From contig CANJPT010000021.1 in the NCBI GenBank assembly GCA_947476195.1, forward strand, positions 1 through 46,406: a stretch of DNA of 46,406 bases, given 5' to 3'. This stretch comes from Lewinellaceae bacterium. GTDB lineage: Bacteria; Bacteroidota; Bacteroidia; Chitinophagales; Saprospiraceae. Positions 24,641 through 32,786 of this stretch are shown here, one piece after another; the first letter of the stretch is position 1, and every line of letters starts with the position of its first letter. A program made the position numbers and the translations under genes. The notes below the pieces were generated by a model. The model was given only the letters and a program-made list of their open reading frames with translations. It was not told where the DNA came from and searched no databases.

Positions 24641-25252
24641 ATGAGCATAGCATCGAGAAAAGAACGGGAAAAAGCAGACATGCGCGCACGGATCCTGAGC
24701 GCTGCACATGATATTTTTAAAGAAAACGGCTATGACGGGCTCAACATCCGCAGCATTGCAGAGCGGATCGAGTACAGTCCCGCCACCATTTATCTGTATT
24801 ATAAAGACAAGAACGAGATCTTCTTTGCGCTTCAGTACGAGGCAGCCGCTGCCAAGCGGGACCATCTCCTGCCAGCGACCACGATTGAAGATCCCTGGGA
24901 AAGGCTCATTGCATTCGGTCGTTTATATGTCGATTTTGGCTTGAAGCACCCAGACTGGTATGATCTGTTGTTCCTGACCAGAGCCCCCATGGAGCATATT
25001 GAAAATCAGGAATGCTGGACCCTTGGGATGGCTACGCATTCATTTTTTGTGGAAACGGTTGAGGCCTGCGTGGCAGCAAGGTACTTCAAGAGCACAGATT
25101 CGGCTACCATTGCTTACACACTTTGGTGCCATGCGCACGGAATGGTATCGCTTTTTGTTCGGGAGCGTATGCGCATGTACCCGGCTGAAGTCCGCGGCGA
25201 ACTGGCAAAAAAATCTTTTGAAATGATCGTGAAAATGGCGGAGAGCTTGTAA
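24641..25252 (+). CDS. TetR/AcrR-family transcriptional regulator
   Basis: The protein is 203 aa, normal for the family. The N-terminal helix-turn-helix (about residues 15-62) reads 'RARILSAAHDIFKENGYDG', 'IRSIAERIEYSPATIYLYYKD', with the usual TetR sequence 'ATIYLYYKDKNEIF'. The C-terminal ligand-binding domain (~80-200) is diverged. It lies upstream of, and in the same orientation as, a small protein and three efflux genes, and its own promoter carries a palindrome. It is therefore a likely local repressor of the efflux locus. A 119-bp inverted repeat separates it from the next gene, so the efflux genes probably have their own promoter. Confidence 0.93.
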   Translation: MSIASRKEREKADMRARILSAAHDIFKENGYDGLNIRSIAERIEYSPATIYLYYKDKNEIFFALQYEAAAAKRDHLLPATTIEDPWERLIAFGRLYVDFGLKHPDWYDLLFLTRAPMEHIENQECWTLGMATHSFFVETVEACVAARYFKSTDSATIAYTLWCHAHGMVSLFVRERMRMYPAEVRGELAKKSFEMIVKMAESL

Positions 25253-25371
25253 TTAAGGGAGGGTGTCTCGTATGTCGCATTTTTTTACCGCAGAGGCGAA
25301 GAGTTATTGATAATCAAGTTGTTAAGGCTCCGCGTCTCTGCGGTGAAAAGAAAAATGCGACACCCTCTTAA
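25253..25371. repeat. ~119-bp imperfect inverted repeat after tetR
   Basis: The left arm 25253-25298 (TTAAGGGAGGGTGTC...ACCGCAGAGGCG) pairs imperfectly with the right arm 25333-25371 (CGTCTCTGCGGT...GACACCCTCTTAA). The inner CCGCAGAGGCG/CGTCTCTGCGG part is typical of dispersed palindromic repeats. It begins right after the stop codon. Confidence 0.65.
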
Positions 25372-25392
25372 TCCGCTTAATACTTTTAAAAC

Positions 25393-25845
25393 ATGGATCC
25401 TATTTTTAAAAAAATGAATTTCAAGAACCAGCCGGAGATCTGCGTGTTGAATGCGCCGGAAAGTTTTAACTCCAATCTGGAAGCGATGCAGGATTTAACC
25501 ATGTTCAAATCAGATCTGAATCTGGTTAAAAAGCTTCATTTTGGCCTGGCTTTCGTGACCAATCAGGCACAGGTAGATGCTTATGCTACAGCATTTGCTG
25601 AAAAGCTGGAAGGCGATGGGCAGCTCTGGTTCGCTTATCCCAAAGGGACTTCCAAACGTTACAAATGCGAATTTAATCGCGACAATGGCTGGGAGATTTT
25701 AGGTAAACTAGGCTTTGAGTCTGTTCGCATGGTCGCGATCGATGCAGACTGGTCGGCGCTCCGATTCCGTAAAGTAGAATTTGTAAAAACCATGACCCGC
25801 AGTTTTGCAATCACAGAGAAAGGAAAGGCGAAAGCTGGTAAATAG
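25393..25845 (+). CDS. Conserved hypothetical protein, DUF3052-like, 150 aa
   Basis: A soluble 150-aa protein with no signal peptide. The order of motifs resembles the DUF3052 group: 'ICVLNAPESFNSNL' near 16-29, 'GLAFVTNQAQVDAY' near 51-64, 'DGQLWFAYPKGTSKRY' near 75-90, and 'VRMVAIDADWSALRFRKVEF' near 116-135. Function of the family is unknown. Assignment is by eye and tentative. It lies between tetR and tolC and ends with a terminator-like hairpin (25899), so it is probably not co-transcribed with the efflux genes. Confidence 0.75.
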   Translation: MDPIFKKMNFKNQPEICVLNAPESFNSNLEAMQDLTMFKSDLNLVKKLHFGLAFVTNQAQVDAYATAFAEKLEGDGQLWFAYPKGTSKRYKCEFNRDNGWEILGKLGFESVRMVAIDADWSALRFRKVEFVKTMTRSFAITEKGKAKAGK

Positions 25846-25898
25846 GCGCAATTTACAGTTCAACCTGTTCAACCGACCATTCACCGCTTTTTGCTTTA

Positions 25899-25924
25899 GC
25901 AGTCCCCTTAGGCTGCCTTTTTTT
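25899..25924 (+). terminator. Intrinsic terminator
   Basis: GCAG-t-CC-cctta-GG-CTGC (25899-25916) with one bulge, followed by CTTTTTTT. It separates the DUF3052-like gene from tolC. Confidence 0.6.
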
Positions 25925-25985
25925 GCACTAATTAATAAACGTTGTTCAGAAAGTAAAACCAGTTTTTGAAAATAGCTCATTCAAT

Positions 25986-27377
25986 ATGAACAGATTTCTA
26001 TCCTTTTGGCTGATCTCAGCGTATTTATACCTTTCTCCTAATTGGCTTTCAGCTCAATCTCCGATACTCGAAGGCTATATACAGGAAGGCTTGTCCGCCA
26101 ATCTTGGACTCAAACAACAAACCCTTTACATCGCAAAAGCCCAGGAAGGAGTACGGCAGTCCAAAGCTTTGGGAAAACCCAAACTCACCTTTGACGCCAA
26201 TTATACCGTGGCAGGAGGCGGCCGGAAAATTGATTTCCCAATCGGTGACCTGCTCAATGATGTCTACGGTAACCTGAACGCATTGAATGCAGTGCCCGGT
26301 AATTTGCCACCGGGAGTGATCCCCGGGCAATTTCCGACCCTGGAAAATCAGCTGATCCAATTCCTGCCCAACAATTTTCAGGAAACAAAAGTCAGCTTTG
26401 CCTATCCGATCTTCAATACCGACCTAAAATACAACCGTCAGATACAGGGCTATCTATTGCAAAGTAAATCAGCCGGAAAAGCTGCTACCGAACTTGAACT
26501 TCGCTACCAGATAACAGAAGCTTATTTGAATTACCTCCGCGTTTTGGAAGCTGAAAAGATCTGGATCAACGCCAAAACTGTCCTGACCGAACTCCGTCGC
26601 TTTAATGAAAGCCTGGTTAAAAATAATGTGGCCACCCGGGATGTGATCGCTACGGCTGATTACGAACTCAGTAAGGCTGACAACGAGATCTTTAAATTTA
26701 AAAGCCAGCAAAACACCGCCCGGGCATACTTCAACTACCTCATCAACAAAGATCTGCAAACAGAAGTAGTGGCAGATACGGCCCTGCTTCGATCTGTTTT
26801 GCCAGGCTACCAGCCTTCAGAACTGGTGCAGCAGAGTCTGAGCAATCGCCCTGAATTTGCCGCGCTACAGGCCGGTCAGCAAGCAGCTGAAACCGATATT
26901 CGTCGCAATGCGGCCAATTCGAAGCTTCCGGATTTTTATCTGGGTGGTTCTCTGGGTTTTCAGGGTTTTGGCTACAAATTCAATCAGGACCAATTGTACG
27001 CTTTGGCTCAGGTAGGATTGAGCTACGATCTTTTTGACGGGGGAATGCGCAAAAGCAAAACGCAGGAAGCCAGGCTTCAGGCCGAAGGCGTCCGTACCCA
27101 GACGGAGCAGGTGAAACAACAGATCTCTTTACAGGTCACCTCGGCCTGGAATGAGCTGGAAGCCGCCCAAAATGCTTTCAAAAGTGCGAAAGTAGGGCTG
27201 GGCGCAGCAGAAGAAACCTTTCGCATTCTAAACAACAAATACCGGGCGAATCAGGTACTGCTGCTTGAGTTTCTGGATGCGCAAAACAGGGTCACGACTG
27301 CAAAATTGCAACAGTTATTGGCCTGGTCGGAAGTGCTGGTGAAAGAAGCTAGTCTTCGCAAAGCTGCTGGGTTGTAG
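25986..27377 (+). CDS. TolC-family outer-membrane efflux protein
   Basis: The outer-membrane channel component of a tripartite efflux pump. The signal peptide is residues ~1-24 (ending WLSAQS). The mature protein (to 463 aa) shows the two OEP repeats with long coiled-coil helices. The first half contains 'GLKQQTLYIAKAQEGVRQSKALGKPKL' (broken here at usual TolC positions) and 'VSFAYPIFNTDLKYNRQ'; the second half has 'AQVGLSYDLFDGGMRKSKTQEARLQ' and 'LLLEFLDAQNRVTTAKLQ', both family signatures. Its stop codon overlaps the first unit of a GAACTAT heptamer block. It precedes the adaptor gene by 125 bp in the same orientation. Confidence 0.93.
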   Translation: MNRFLSFWLISAYLYLSPNWLSAQSPILEGYIQEGLSANLGLKQQTLYIAKAQEGVRQSKALGKPKLTFDANYTVAGGGRKIDFPIGDLLNDVYGNLNALNAVPGNLPPGVIPGQFPTLENQLIQFLPNNFQETKVSFAYPIFNTDLKYNRQIQGYLLQSKSAGKAATELELRYQITEAYLNYLRVLEAEKIWINAKTVLTELRRFNESLVKNNVATRDVIATADYELSKADNEIFKFKSQQNTARAYFNYLINKDLQTEVVADTALLRSVLPGYQPSELVQQSLSNRPEFAALQAGQQAAETDIRRNAANSKLPDFYLGGSLGFQGFGYKFNQDQLYALAQVGLSYDLFDGGMRKSKTQEARLQAEGVRTQTEQVKQQISLQVTSAWNELEAAQNAFKSAKVGLGAAEETFRILNNKYRANQVLLLEFLDAQNRVTTAKLQQLLAWSEVLVKEASLRKAAGL

Positions 27378-27425
27378 AACTATGAACTATGAACTATAAA
27401 CGGTGAACTATAAATGATGAACAAA
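27377..27425. repeat. GAACTAT heptamer block after tolC
   Basis: Seven in-phase heptamers: GAACTAT x3, AAACGGT, GAACTAT, AAATGAT, GAACAAA. The first G is also the last base of the tolC stop codon. No opposing arm is visible. The unit is shared with 32751 and with the left arm at 1376. Confidence 0.7.
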
Positions 27426-27432
27426 CAGTAGT

Positions 27433-27478
27433 CGGAACGCTGTTCCAGACTGAATAAATGCTCCGGAACAGCGTTCCG
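27433..27478. repeat. 14-bp inverted repeat upstream of the adaptor gene
   Basis: CGGAACGCTGTTCC (27433-27446) and GGAACAGCGTTCCG (27465-27478) are exact complements around 18 nt. Each arm also contains GGAACNNTGTTCC-like dyads, so it could be a regulator site or a dispersed repeat. Confidence 0.55.
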
Positions 27479-27502
27479 GATTACAATAAAATCGCTTTCG
27501 AC

Positions 27503-28588
27503 ATGAAAAAAACAGCGTTCAAAACCATCGCTATTCCTGCCATTCTCTCCGCCTTTGCCTTCATGGGTCTCTTTGTGCTGTTCGGTGGCTGCGGCTCGAA
27601 ATCTGCTGCGGATGCCACTCCCCAAGCCATATCAGACGAATCTATTCCGGTTCATGCCGTTGCTGTGCAGCAAAAAACAGTGGCATTGCCCATTCATGCG
27701 AGTGGGATCTTGACCTCCTCAGCGGAGCAACGCTTATCCTTTAAAATCGGCGGCATCATTCGCAAAATTTATGTGGAGGAAGGGGATTTGGTGCGCCCCG
27801 GCCAATTACTGGCTGCCATGGATAAAACGGAGATTGATGCGCAGGTCAACCAGGCCCAGCAAGGTCTGGCTAAAGCGGAACGCGATCTGGCCCGGGTCAA
27901 TGGGCTTTACCGCGACAGTAGTGCCACGCTCGAACTGCTACAAAACGCCACGACCGGTCGGGATGTCGCCAAAGAAACAGTTCGCATTGCCACCTTCAAT
28001 CAGCAATACGCGGAGATTCGGGCTACCAAAGGTGGAAAGATCATCAAAAAACTCGTGAATGAAGGCGAGATCACCGGCCCGGGAATGCCTGCCTTCGTGC
28101 TGTTTGAAACTGGTGCAAACGACTGGGTCGTAAAGATCAACGTGAGTGACCGCGATTGGGCCCGGCTGAGCCTTGGCATGGCTGCCAGTATCGGAATGGA
28201 TGCCTATGAGGGTACGACCTTCAGCGGTAAGGTCAGCGATCTGGCTCCTGCTGCCGACCCCGCCAGCGGATTATATCCGGTAGAGATCCGCATTCAGCCA
28301 CAAGGGAAAAGATTCGCGCCGGGCTTGTTTGCGGAAGTGGACATTACCCCTTCAAAATCAAGGCCTTATACCATGATCCCCGTCGAAGCGATTGTGGAAG
28401 GCAATGGTCAGTCTGCCTTTGTATTTGCCTTGCAATCGGATGGAGTCAGTGTGAAGAAAATGCCTGTTCGGGTCGCGTTTCTGGAGGGGAATCAAGCGGT
28501 AATTGCCTCAGGATTGGAGGGAGTGGCAGAAGTGGTGACGAGTGGGGCGCCGTATTTGAGCGAGAAGAAAAAGGTGCGGAAGATGTAA
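27503..28588 (+). CDS. RND efflux periplasmic adaptor (HlyD/MFP) lipoprotein
   Basis: The ATG at 27503 gives a lipoprotein signal with lipobox FGGC near residue 32; an upstream in-frame start at 27458 falls in a repeat and is rejected. The 361-aa protein has the membrane-fusion layout: biotinyl-lipoyl half motifs 'LSFKIGGIIRKIYVEEGDLVRPGQLLAAMD' region near 81-110, a short alpha-hairpin near 115-165, a second lipoyl half 'IRATKGGKIIKKLVNEGEI' near 173-191, and beta-barrel 'VEIRIQPQGKRFAPGLFAEVDI' near 260-281. It links the inner-membrane pump to TolC. It is now separated from the pump gene by an opposing toxin-antitoxin remnant. Confidence 0.92.
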   Translation: MKKTAFKTIAIPAILSAFAFMGLFVLFGGCGSKSAADATPQAISDESIPVHAVAVQQKTVALPIHASGILTSSAEQRLSFKIGGIIRKIYVEEGDLVRPGQLLAAMDKTEIDAQVNQAQQGLAKAERDLARVNGLYRDSSATLELLQNATTGRDVAKETVRIATFNQQYAEIRATKGGKIIKKLVNEGEITGPGMPAFVLFETGANDWVVKINVSDRDWARLSLGMAASIGMDAYEGTTFSGKVSDLAPAADPASGLYPVEIRIQPQGKRFAPGLFAEVDITPSKSRPYTMIPVEAIVEGNGQSAFVFALQSDGVSVKKMPVRVAFLEGNQAVIASGLEGVAEVVTSGAPYLSEKKKVRKM

Positions 28589-28623
28589 CGGATGTTTGCT
28601 AAAATCCAACTACTCGCTGTCGG

Positions 28624-28689
28624 TCAAAGATAACCATCCCTGCTCGATAATTTTGGTGGCAATTGACTATCAATGATGAATTTCAACAT
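28624..28689 (-). pseudogene. Remnant of a DUF5615 PIN-like toxin gene
   Basis: Two bases after the DUF433 stop codon, on the same strand, an ATG opens 'MLKFIIDSQLPPKLSSRDGYL' and stops at TGA 28624-28626. 'MLKFIIDTQLPPKL' is the characteristic start of DUF5615 PIN-like toxins, which normally run ~110 residues and follow DUF433 antitoxins. Only the first PIN strand with its Asp remains; nothing downstream resembles the rest. The toxin is therefore inactivated by deletion. Confidence 0.65.
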
Positions 28690-28691
28690 TG

Positions 28692-28925
28692 CTAGGCTGC
28701 CAAGGCAGGAATCAAAATTTTAGAGTTTGCCATGGAGGCCGCATATACCAAGCAAGCTCGAATATCATCTTCTTCTAGGTAAGCGTAATCTTCAAGGATT
28801 TCTTCATGTGACATTCCAGCCGCTAATAATTCCAACAACTGAGTTACAGTAAACCGCATATTTCTAATTGTCGGCTTGCCTTTACGAACTTCAGGGTTAA
28901 GGGTAATACGTTCGAGAAGGTTCAT
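28692..28925 (-). CDS. DUF433 antitoxin-like protein, 77 aa
   Basis: A small protein with the DUF433 pattern: 'ITLNPEVRKGKPTIRNMRFTV' region near residues 7-27, then the helix-turn-helix part 'QLLELLAAGMSHEEILEDYAYLEEDDIRACL' region near 29-59. DUF433 proteins are antitoxins paired with DUF5615 PIN-like toxins. Here only a toxin stub follows (28624-28689), so this is an orphan antitoxin. It lies on the opposite strand between the adaptor and pump genes of an efflux operon, and its promoter region overlaps the leader of the pump gene. Confidence 0.85.
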   Translation of the reverse strand: MNLLERITLNPEVRKGKPTIRNMRFTVTQLLELLAAGMSHEEILEDYAYLEEDDIRACLVYAASMANSKILIPALAA

Positions 28926-28941
28926 TTGAAAATATTTTCAG

Positions 28942-28949
28942 CAAAGTTA
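28942..28949 (-). promoter_or_regulatory. -7 box of the DUF433 gene
   Basis: TAACTTTG on the minus strand matches TAnnTTTG and predicts a leader of about 10 nt before the ATG at 28925. No clear TTG is seen at -33. It lies within 20 bp of the pump-gene ATG on the other strand. Confidence 0.5.
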
Positions 28950-28959
28950 ATAAATACAT

Positions 28960-31900
28960 ATGAAAATCGCCGAATTCTCCGTCAAGAATCCCCAGTTCAC
29001 CTTCATCATCTTTTGTTTTGTGATGGCGCTGGGATTGGGTTCTATGTTCAATATGCCGCGAGCTGAGGACCCCAAATTTGCACCGCCCGGCTACAATGTA
29101 GTCGTCGTGTACCCAGGTGCCGGGCCTGCGGAGATCGAGAACAAAATCACTGACAAACTTGAATCCAGACTCGGTGCGTTGGAGAACATTGACCGCATGC
29201 GTTCCCTGTCTTTCAATGGAATCGCCGTGTTGACCATTGAATTCAAACACGGAGAAGACACCGATAAAAAATATGAGGAAGTGGTACGGGAGGTCAATGC
29301 TGCCCGTGCGGATCTGCCCCAGGATATCTATCGGCTCCAGATCCAGAAATTTGCCTCCTCCGACGTGGCGATTCTGCAAGGGGCCATCATATCGGAAAAT
29401 GCCTCTTGGGCCGATTTGCGCAAGGAGGCAGAACGCCTGGAGGAAGATCTGGAAAAAATACCGGGCATAAAAGCTGCCGACACCTGGGGTTACCCGAAAC
29501 GGGAAGTGCGCATTGCCCTCAATTTGCCAAAAATGGCAGCGGAAAATGTTCCGATCAGTCGAGTATTAGGCGCCCTTCAAAGCGAAAACGTCAGTATTCC
29601 GGGAGGCGCCGTAAGCGTAGGCGAACGCACCTTCAACATCGAGACCAGTGGGGATTACCAAAGCATTGATGAAGTGCGTAATACCCTGGTGAATGGCCAG
29701 AATGGTCGCATCCTTTATCTCCGCGACCTCGCGGACGTAGACTGGGCCTATGAAGAAAACCGCCACCTGGCCCGCATCAATGGCACTCGTTGTGTCTGGG
29801 TAACGGCGCGGATGAAAGACGAGCAGAATATTTTTGATGTCGGTGCATCGGTGAATAAGAAAGTTGCGGCCTGGCGCGTCGGACTGCCTAAAAGCATGGA
29901 TTATGCGAAGGTTTTTGACCAAAATGATTCCGTAAGCAAGCGCCTGGGCCGTTTTGCCAAAGACTTTGGGATTGCGATCTTACTGGTGTTGCTGACGCTG
30001 CTGCCACTCGGGTGGCGCGCTGCGCAGGTCGTCATGATCTCCATTCCGCTCAGTATCGCTATCGGACTTTTTGCGTTGGATCAGCTGGGCTATTCTTTGA
30101 ATCAGCTTAGCATTGTGGGTCTGATCATCGCCCTGGGTATTCTGGTGGATGACTCCATTGTGGTGGTCGAAAACATTGAGCGATGGCTTCGGGAAGGACA
30201 TTCCCGAAGGGAAGCGGCTATTCTGGCGACGAGACAGATCGGGCTTGCAGTGCTGGGTTGCACCGCCACCCTGGTGCTGGCTTTTTTGCCCCTGGTATTC
30301 TTGCCCGAGGCTTCTGGTGACTTTATTCGTTCACTGCCATTAGCGGTGGTTTTATGTGTGCTTGCCTCGCTCTTTGTATCGCTCACGATCGTTCCTTTTT
30401 TGAGCAGCCGCGTCCTTTCGGAACACCACGACCCACGAGGCAATATCTTCTTGCGTGGTTTGAAATGGCTGATCTCTGGTACCTATGCCCGCTTACTTCA
30501 TAAAGGGCTTGAATGGCCGAAGACCACGATGGTGATTTCAGCGGCCATTTTCGTTGGCGTGTTGAGTCTGGCTGGCAAGGCCGGCTTTGCGGTGTTCCCT
30601 GCCAGTGAGCGTCCCATGTTTTACATTGACGTAGAAGCCGCCACGGGTACCAACCTGGAGCAGACCAACAGAATTGCACAAATGGTTGATTCTGTGTTGA
30701 ATGAATACGTTGCGCCGGAGTTTCGTGCGCAACATTTGTTGCCGGATTCGGTGGCGCCCGTTTCGAGATACAATGGAGGAAAACCTCAGATCACCTGGTA
30801 TGCTACGAATGTAGGGCGGGGCAATCCGCGCATCTACTACAACGTGATCCGGGAAATCGAAGCCTTCGATTACGGACAAATTTTTGTGCAATTGCAGGAA
30901 AGAACTCCTCCGCCGGTGAAGCTCGCGATGATCGATGAATTGCGTGAAAAGTTCAAAAATGTACCCGGCGCAACCATTACGGTAAAGGACTTTGAACAAG
31001 GCCCACCCATAGAAGCCCCGATTGCCATCCGGGTCTTTGGAGAAAACCTCGACACACTCCGAGGCATAGCACTCCGTGTTGAAAATCTCCTTGCTGAAAC
31101 CGAGGGGACGATCTATATTGACAACCCCATTGCCACCGTGAAGACCGATCTACAGGTTAAGATCAACAAAGACAAGGCTGCTACCATGGGCATCCCGGTC
31201 GCGGATATTGACCGGATGGTGCGGCTCGCTATTGCAGGAATTAACCTCGGGACCTTTGCCTCCGAAGCCGACGGGGAAGACTACAACCTAACGGTGACTG
31301 TGCCAAAAACCGGTGCAAATGCCACGCTGGATGCACTCAAACAGCTGTACATCAATAATATTCCCGGCGCCGCTATTCCACTGAATCAGGTGGCAGAAAT
31401 ACAGTTTAAGCCATCTCCAAATTTTATCCAGCATTACAATAAAGACCGATTCACCGGGATAACGGCTTTTGTGAAAAGTGGATTTCGCTCAGCCGAGCTC
31501 AATCGAGCACTGGGTAAAAAAATGGCGGAGATGAAAATGCCGGAGGGGTATTCGTTCAAAATGGCTGGTGAAGTGGAAAGTGCGGAGCGCTCATTCAGCG
31601 GTCTGGGGCCGATTGTTTTGCTAACGATCTTTGGCCTTCTGGCAGTCCTGATCCTGGAATTTAAAACCTTTAGAAGCACCATTATTGTGTTGTCGGTCAT
31701 TCCATTGGGCATTATCGGGGCCATTCTGATCTTGCTTGCCACGGGCTATCCGTTCTCTTTCACGGTGGTCGTGGGCCTGATCGCACTCATGGGGATAGAG
31801 GTGAAAAACTCCATTTTGCTGGTAGATTTTACGAACCAGCTCCGGGTGGATGGTCGTGCATTGGACGACGCCATTCAGGAAGCCGGCGAGATTCGTTTTG

Positions 31901-32079
31901 TACCGATCTTGCTGACCTCACTCACAGCCATTGGTGGTCTGCTGCCGATCGCGGTGGAGGAAAATCCGTTGTACTCGCCTTTGGCCTATGTGCTGATCGG
32001 GGGCTTGATCTCCTGTACGTTGCTGTCCAGGATCGTTACGCCGGTATTGTATAAGTTGTTGGCGCCGCGGGTGGTGTAG
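28960..32079 (+). CDS. RND-family efflux pump, inner-membrane permease
   Basis: A 1039-aa proton-driven RND permease, close to the family's usual length. It starts in helix 1 ('FIIFCFVMALGLGSM' near 15-29), has a large periplasmic loop, then TM2-TM6 (~335-480). The family signature 'LGILVDDSIVVVENIERWL' near 391-409 supplies the proton-relay Asp pair. A second half has its loop at ~560-860 and TM8-TM12 ('FGLLAVLILEF', 'LIALMGIEVKNSILLVDF' near 940-957). It works with the TolC and HlyD genes upstream. Pump subfamily and substrate (drug, detergent or dye) cannot be fixed from sequence alone. A 371-bp gap with an opposing gene separates it from the adaptor, unusual for this operon type. Confidence 0.94.
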   Translation: MKIAEFSVKNPQFTFIIFCFVMALGLGSMFNMPRAEDPKFAPPGYNVVVVYPGAGPAEIENKITDKLESRLGALENIDRMRSLSFNGIAVLTIEFKHGEDTDKKYEEVVREVNAARADLPQDIYRLQIQKFASSDVAILQGAIISENASWADLRKEAERLEEDLEKIPGIKAADTWGYPKREVRIALNLPKMAAENVPISRVLGALQSENVSIPGGAVSVGERTFNIETSGDYQSIDEVRNTLVNGQNGRILYLRDLADVDWAYEENRHLARINGTRCVWVTARMKDEQNIFDVGASVNKKVAAWRVGLPKSMDYAKVFDQNDSVSKRLGRFAKDFGIAILLVLLTLLPLGWRAAQVVMISIPLSIAIGLFALDQLGYSLNQLSIVGLIIALGILVDDSIVVVENIERWLREGHSRREAAILATRQIGLAVLGCTATLVLAFLPLVFLPEASGDFIRSLPLAVVLCVLASLFVSLTIVPFLSSRVLSEHHDPRGNIFLRGLKWLISGTYARLLHKGLEWPKTTMVISAAIFVGVLSLAGKAGFAVFPASERPMFYIDVEAATGTNLEQTNRIAQMVDSVLNEYVAPEFRAQHLLPDSVAPVSRYNGGKPQITWYATNVGRGNPRIYYNVIREIEAFDYGQIFVQLQERTPPPVKLAMIDELREKFKNVPGATITVKDFEQGPPIEAPIAIRVFGENLDTLRGIALRVENLLAETEGTIYIDNPIATVKTDLQVKINKDKAATMGIPVADIDRMVRLAIAGINLGTFASEADGEDYNLTVTVPKTGANATLDALKQLYINNIPGAAIPLNQVAEIQFKPSPNFIQHYNKDRFTGITAFVKSGFRSAELNRALGKKMAEMKMPEGYSFKMAGEVESAERSFSGLGPIVLLTIFGLLAVLILEFKTFRSTIIVLSVIPLGIIGAILILLATGYPFSFTVVVGLIALMGIEVKNSILLVDFTNQLRVDGRALDDAIQEAGEIRFVPILLTSLTAIGGLLPIAVEENPLYSPLAYVLIGGLISCTLLSRIVTPVLYKLLAPRVV

Positions 32080-32098
32080 GCCTAAAGTGTACAATATA

Positions 32099-32181
32099 AA
32101 AAATCCGTGTCTCATCCGCGTTATCCGTGTTCCATTCGATCAAAGAAGAACACGGATAACGCGGATGAGACACGGATTTTT
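32099..32181. repeat. Perfect 33-bp inverted repeat between convergent genes
   Basis: Arms 32099-32131 and 32149-32181 are exact reverse complements (the left begins AAAAATCCGTGTCTC and ends TTATCCGTGTT) around a 17-nt loop. A-runs and T-runs at the ends let it serve as a bidirectional terminator for the pump and rfbC genes. Confidence 0.8.
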
Positions 32182-32203
32182 AAGGCTTCGGAGAAATTAA
32201 ACC

Positions 32204-32746
32204 TTACCTCCGTCTGCCCACAAATTCCGGCAAAACAAGATCCTTCTCAGACACCAGCACCTTCCCAAGGTCAAACGCCCAATCGATTCCCAGAAAAGGA
32301 TCATCAAAGCGAATTCCACCCTCATGCGCTTTGGAGTAAAAATTATCACACTTGTAGGAGAATTCGGCCGTCTCGCTCAGCACCACATACCCGTGTGCAA
32401 AACCACGGGGAACCAGGAGCTGGCGTTTATTCTCCGCACTTAGGCGAATGCTATACCATTGCCCCAAGGTAGGGGAATGCTCGCGCAGATCCACGGCAAC
32501 ATCCAGTACCTCGCCTTCTATCACCCGCACGAGTTTTGCCTGTGCCATTTCTCCCACCTGATAATGCAGGCCACGCAACACACCACGGGTGGAACGGGCC
32601 TGATTGTCTTGCACAAACGCGATGTTTATACCTTGCTTCGCCCAAACCTGCTGGTTGTAGCTTTCAAAAAAATAGCCCCGCTCATCCTGAAAAATGGCGG
32701 GCTCAAATACGATCAGGTCTTGAATGGGAGTTGTTGAAAAGGGCAT
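32204..32746 (-). CDS. rfbC: dTDP-4-dehydrorhamnose 3,5-epimerase
   Basis: This cupin-fold enzyme epimerises C3 and C5 of dTDP-4-keto-6-deoxyglucose in dTDP-L-rhamnose synthesis. It is 180 aa, the usual size. 'GLIVFEP..F.DERGYFFESYN'-type start (residues 10-31), 'FVQDNQARSTRGVLRGLHYQ' near 44-63 with catalytic base His61, 'VLDVAVDLREHSPTLGQW' near 80-97, 'LLVPRGFAHGYVVLSE' near 110-125 and catalytic Tyr131 in 'FSYKCDNFY' are all present. No rfbA, rfbB or rfbD gene is adjacent, so the pathway must be completed elsewhere. A GAACTAT heptamer block begins four bases upstream of the ATG. Confidence 0.95.
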   Translation of the reverse strand: MPFSTTPIQDLIVFEPAIFQDERGYFFESYNQQVWAKQGINIAFVQDNQARSTRGVLRGLHYQVGEMAQAKLVRVIEGEVLDVAVDLREHSPTLGQWYSIRLSAENKRQLLVPRGFAHGYVVLSETAEFSYKCDNFYSKAHEGGIRFDDPFLGIDWAFDLGKVLVSEKDLVLPEFVGRRR

Positions 32747-32750
32747 TTTT

Positions 32751-32778
32751 GAACTATGAACTATGATGTATGAACGGA
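32751..32778. repeat. GAACTAT heptamer block before rfbC
   Basis: In-phase heptamers GAACTAT, GAACTAT, GATGTAT, GAACGGA fill the space between the rfbC start codon (32746) and the stop codon of the next gene (32787). No opposing arm is seen. Confidence 0.65.
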
Positions 32779-32786
32779 TATGGGGT

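Noticed and set aside
32107-32472. 121-aa ORF opposite rfbC
   Set aside because: It starts inside the 33-bp inverted repeat and lies antisense to a well-supported rfbC gene.
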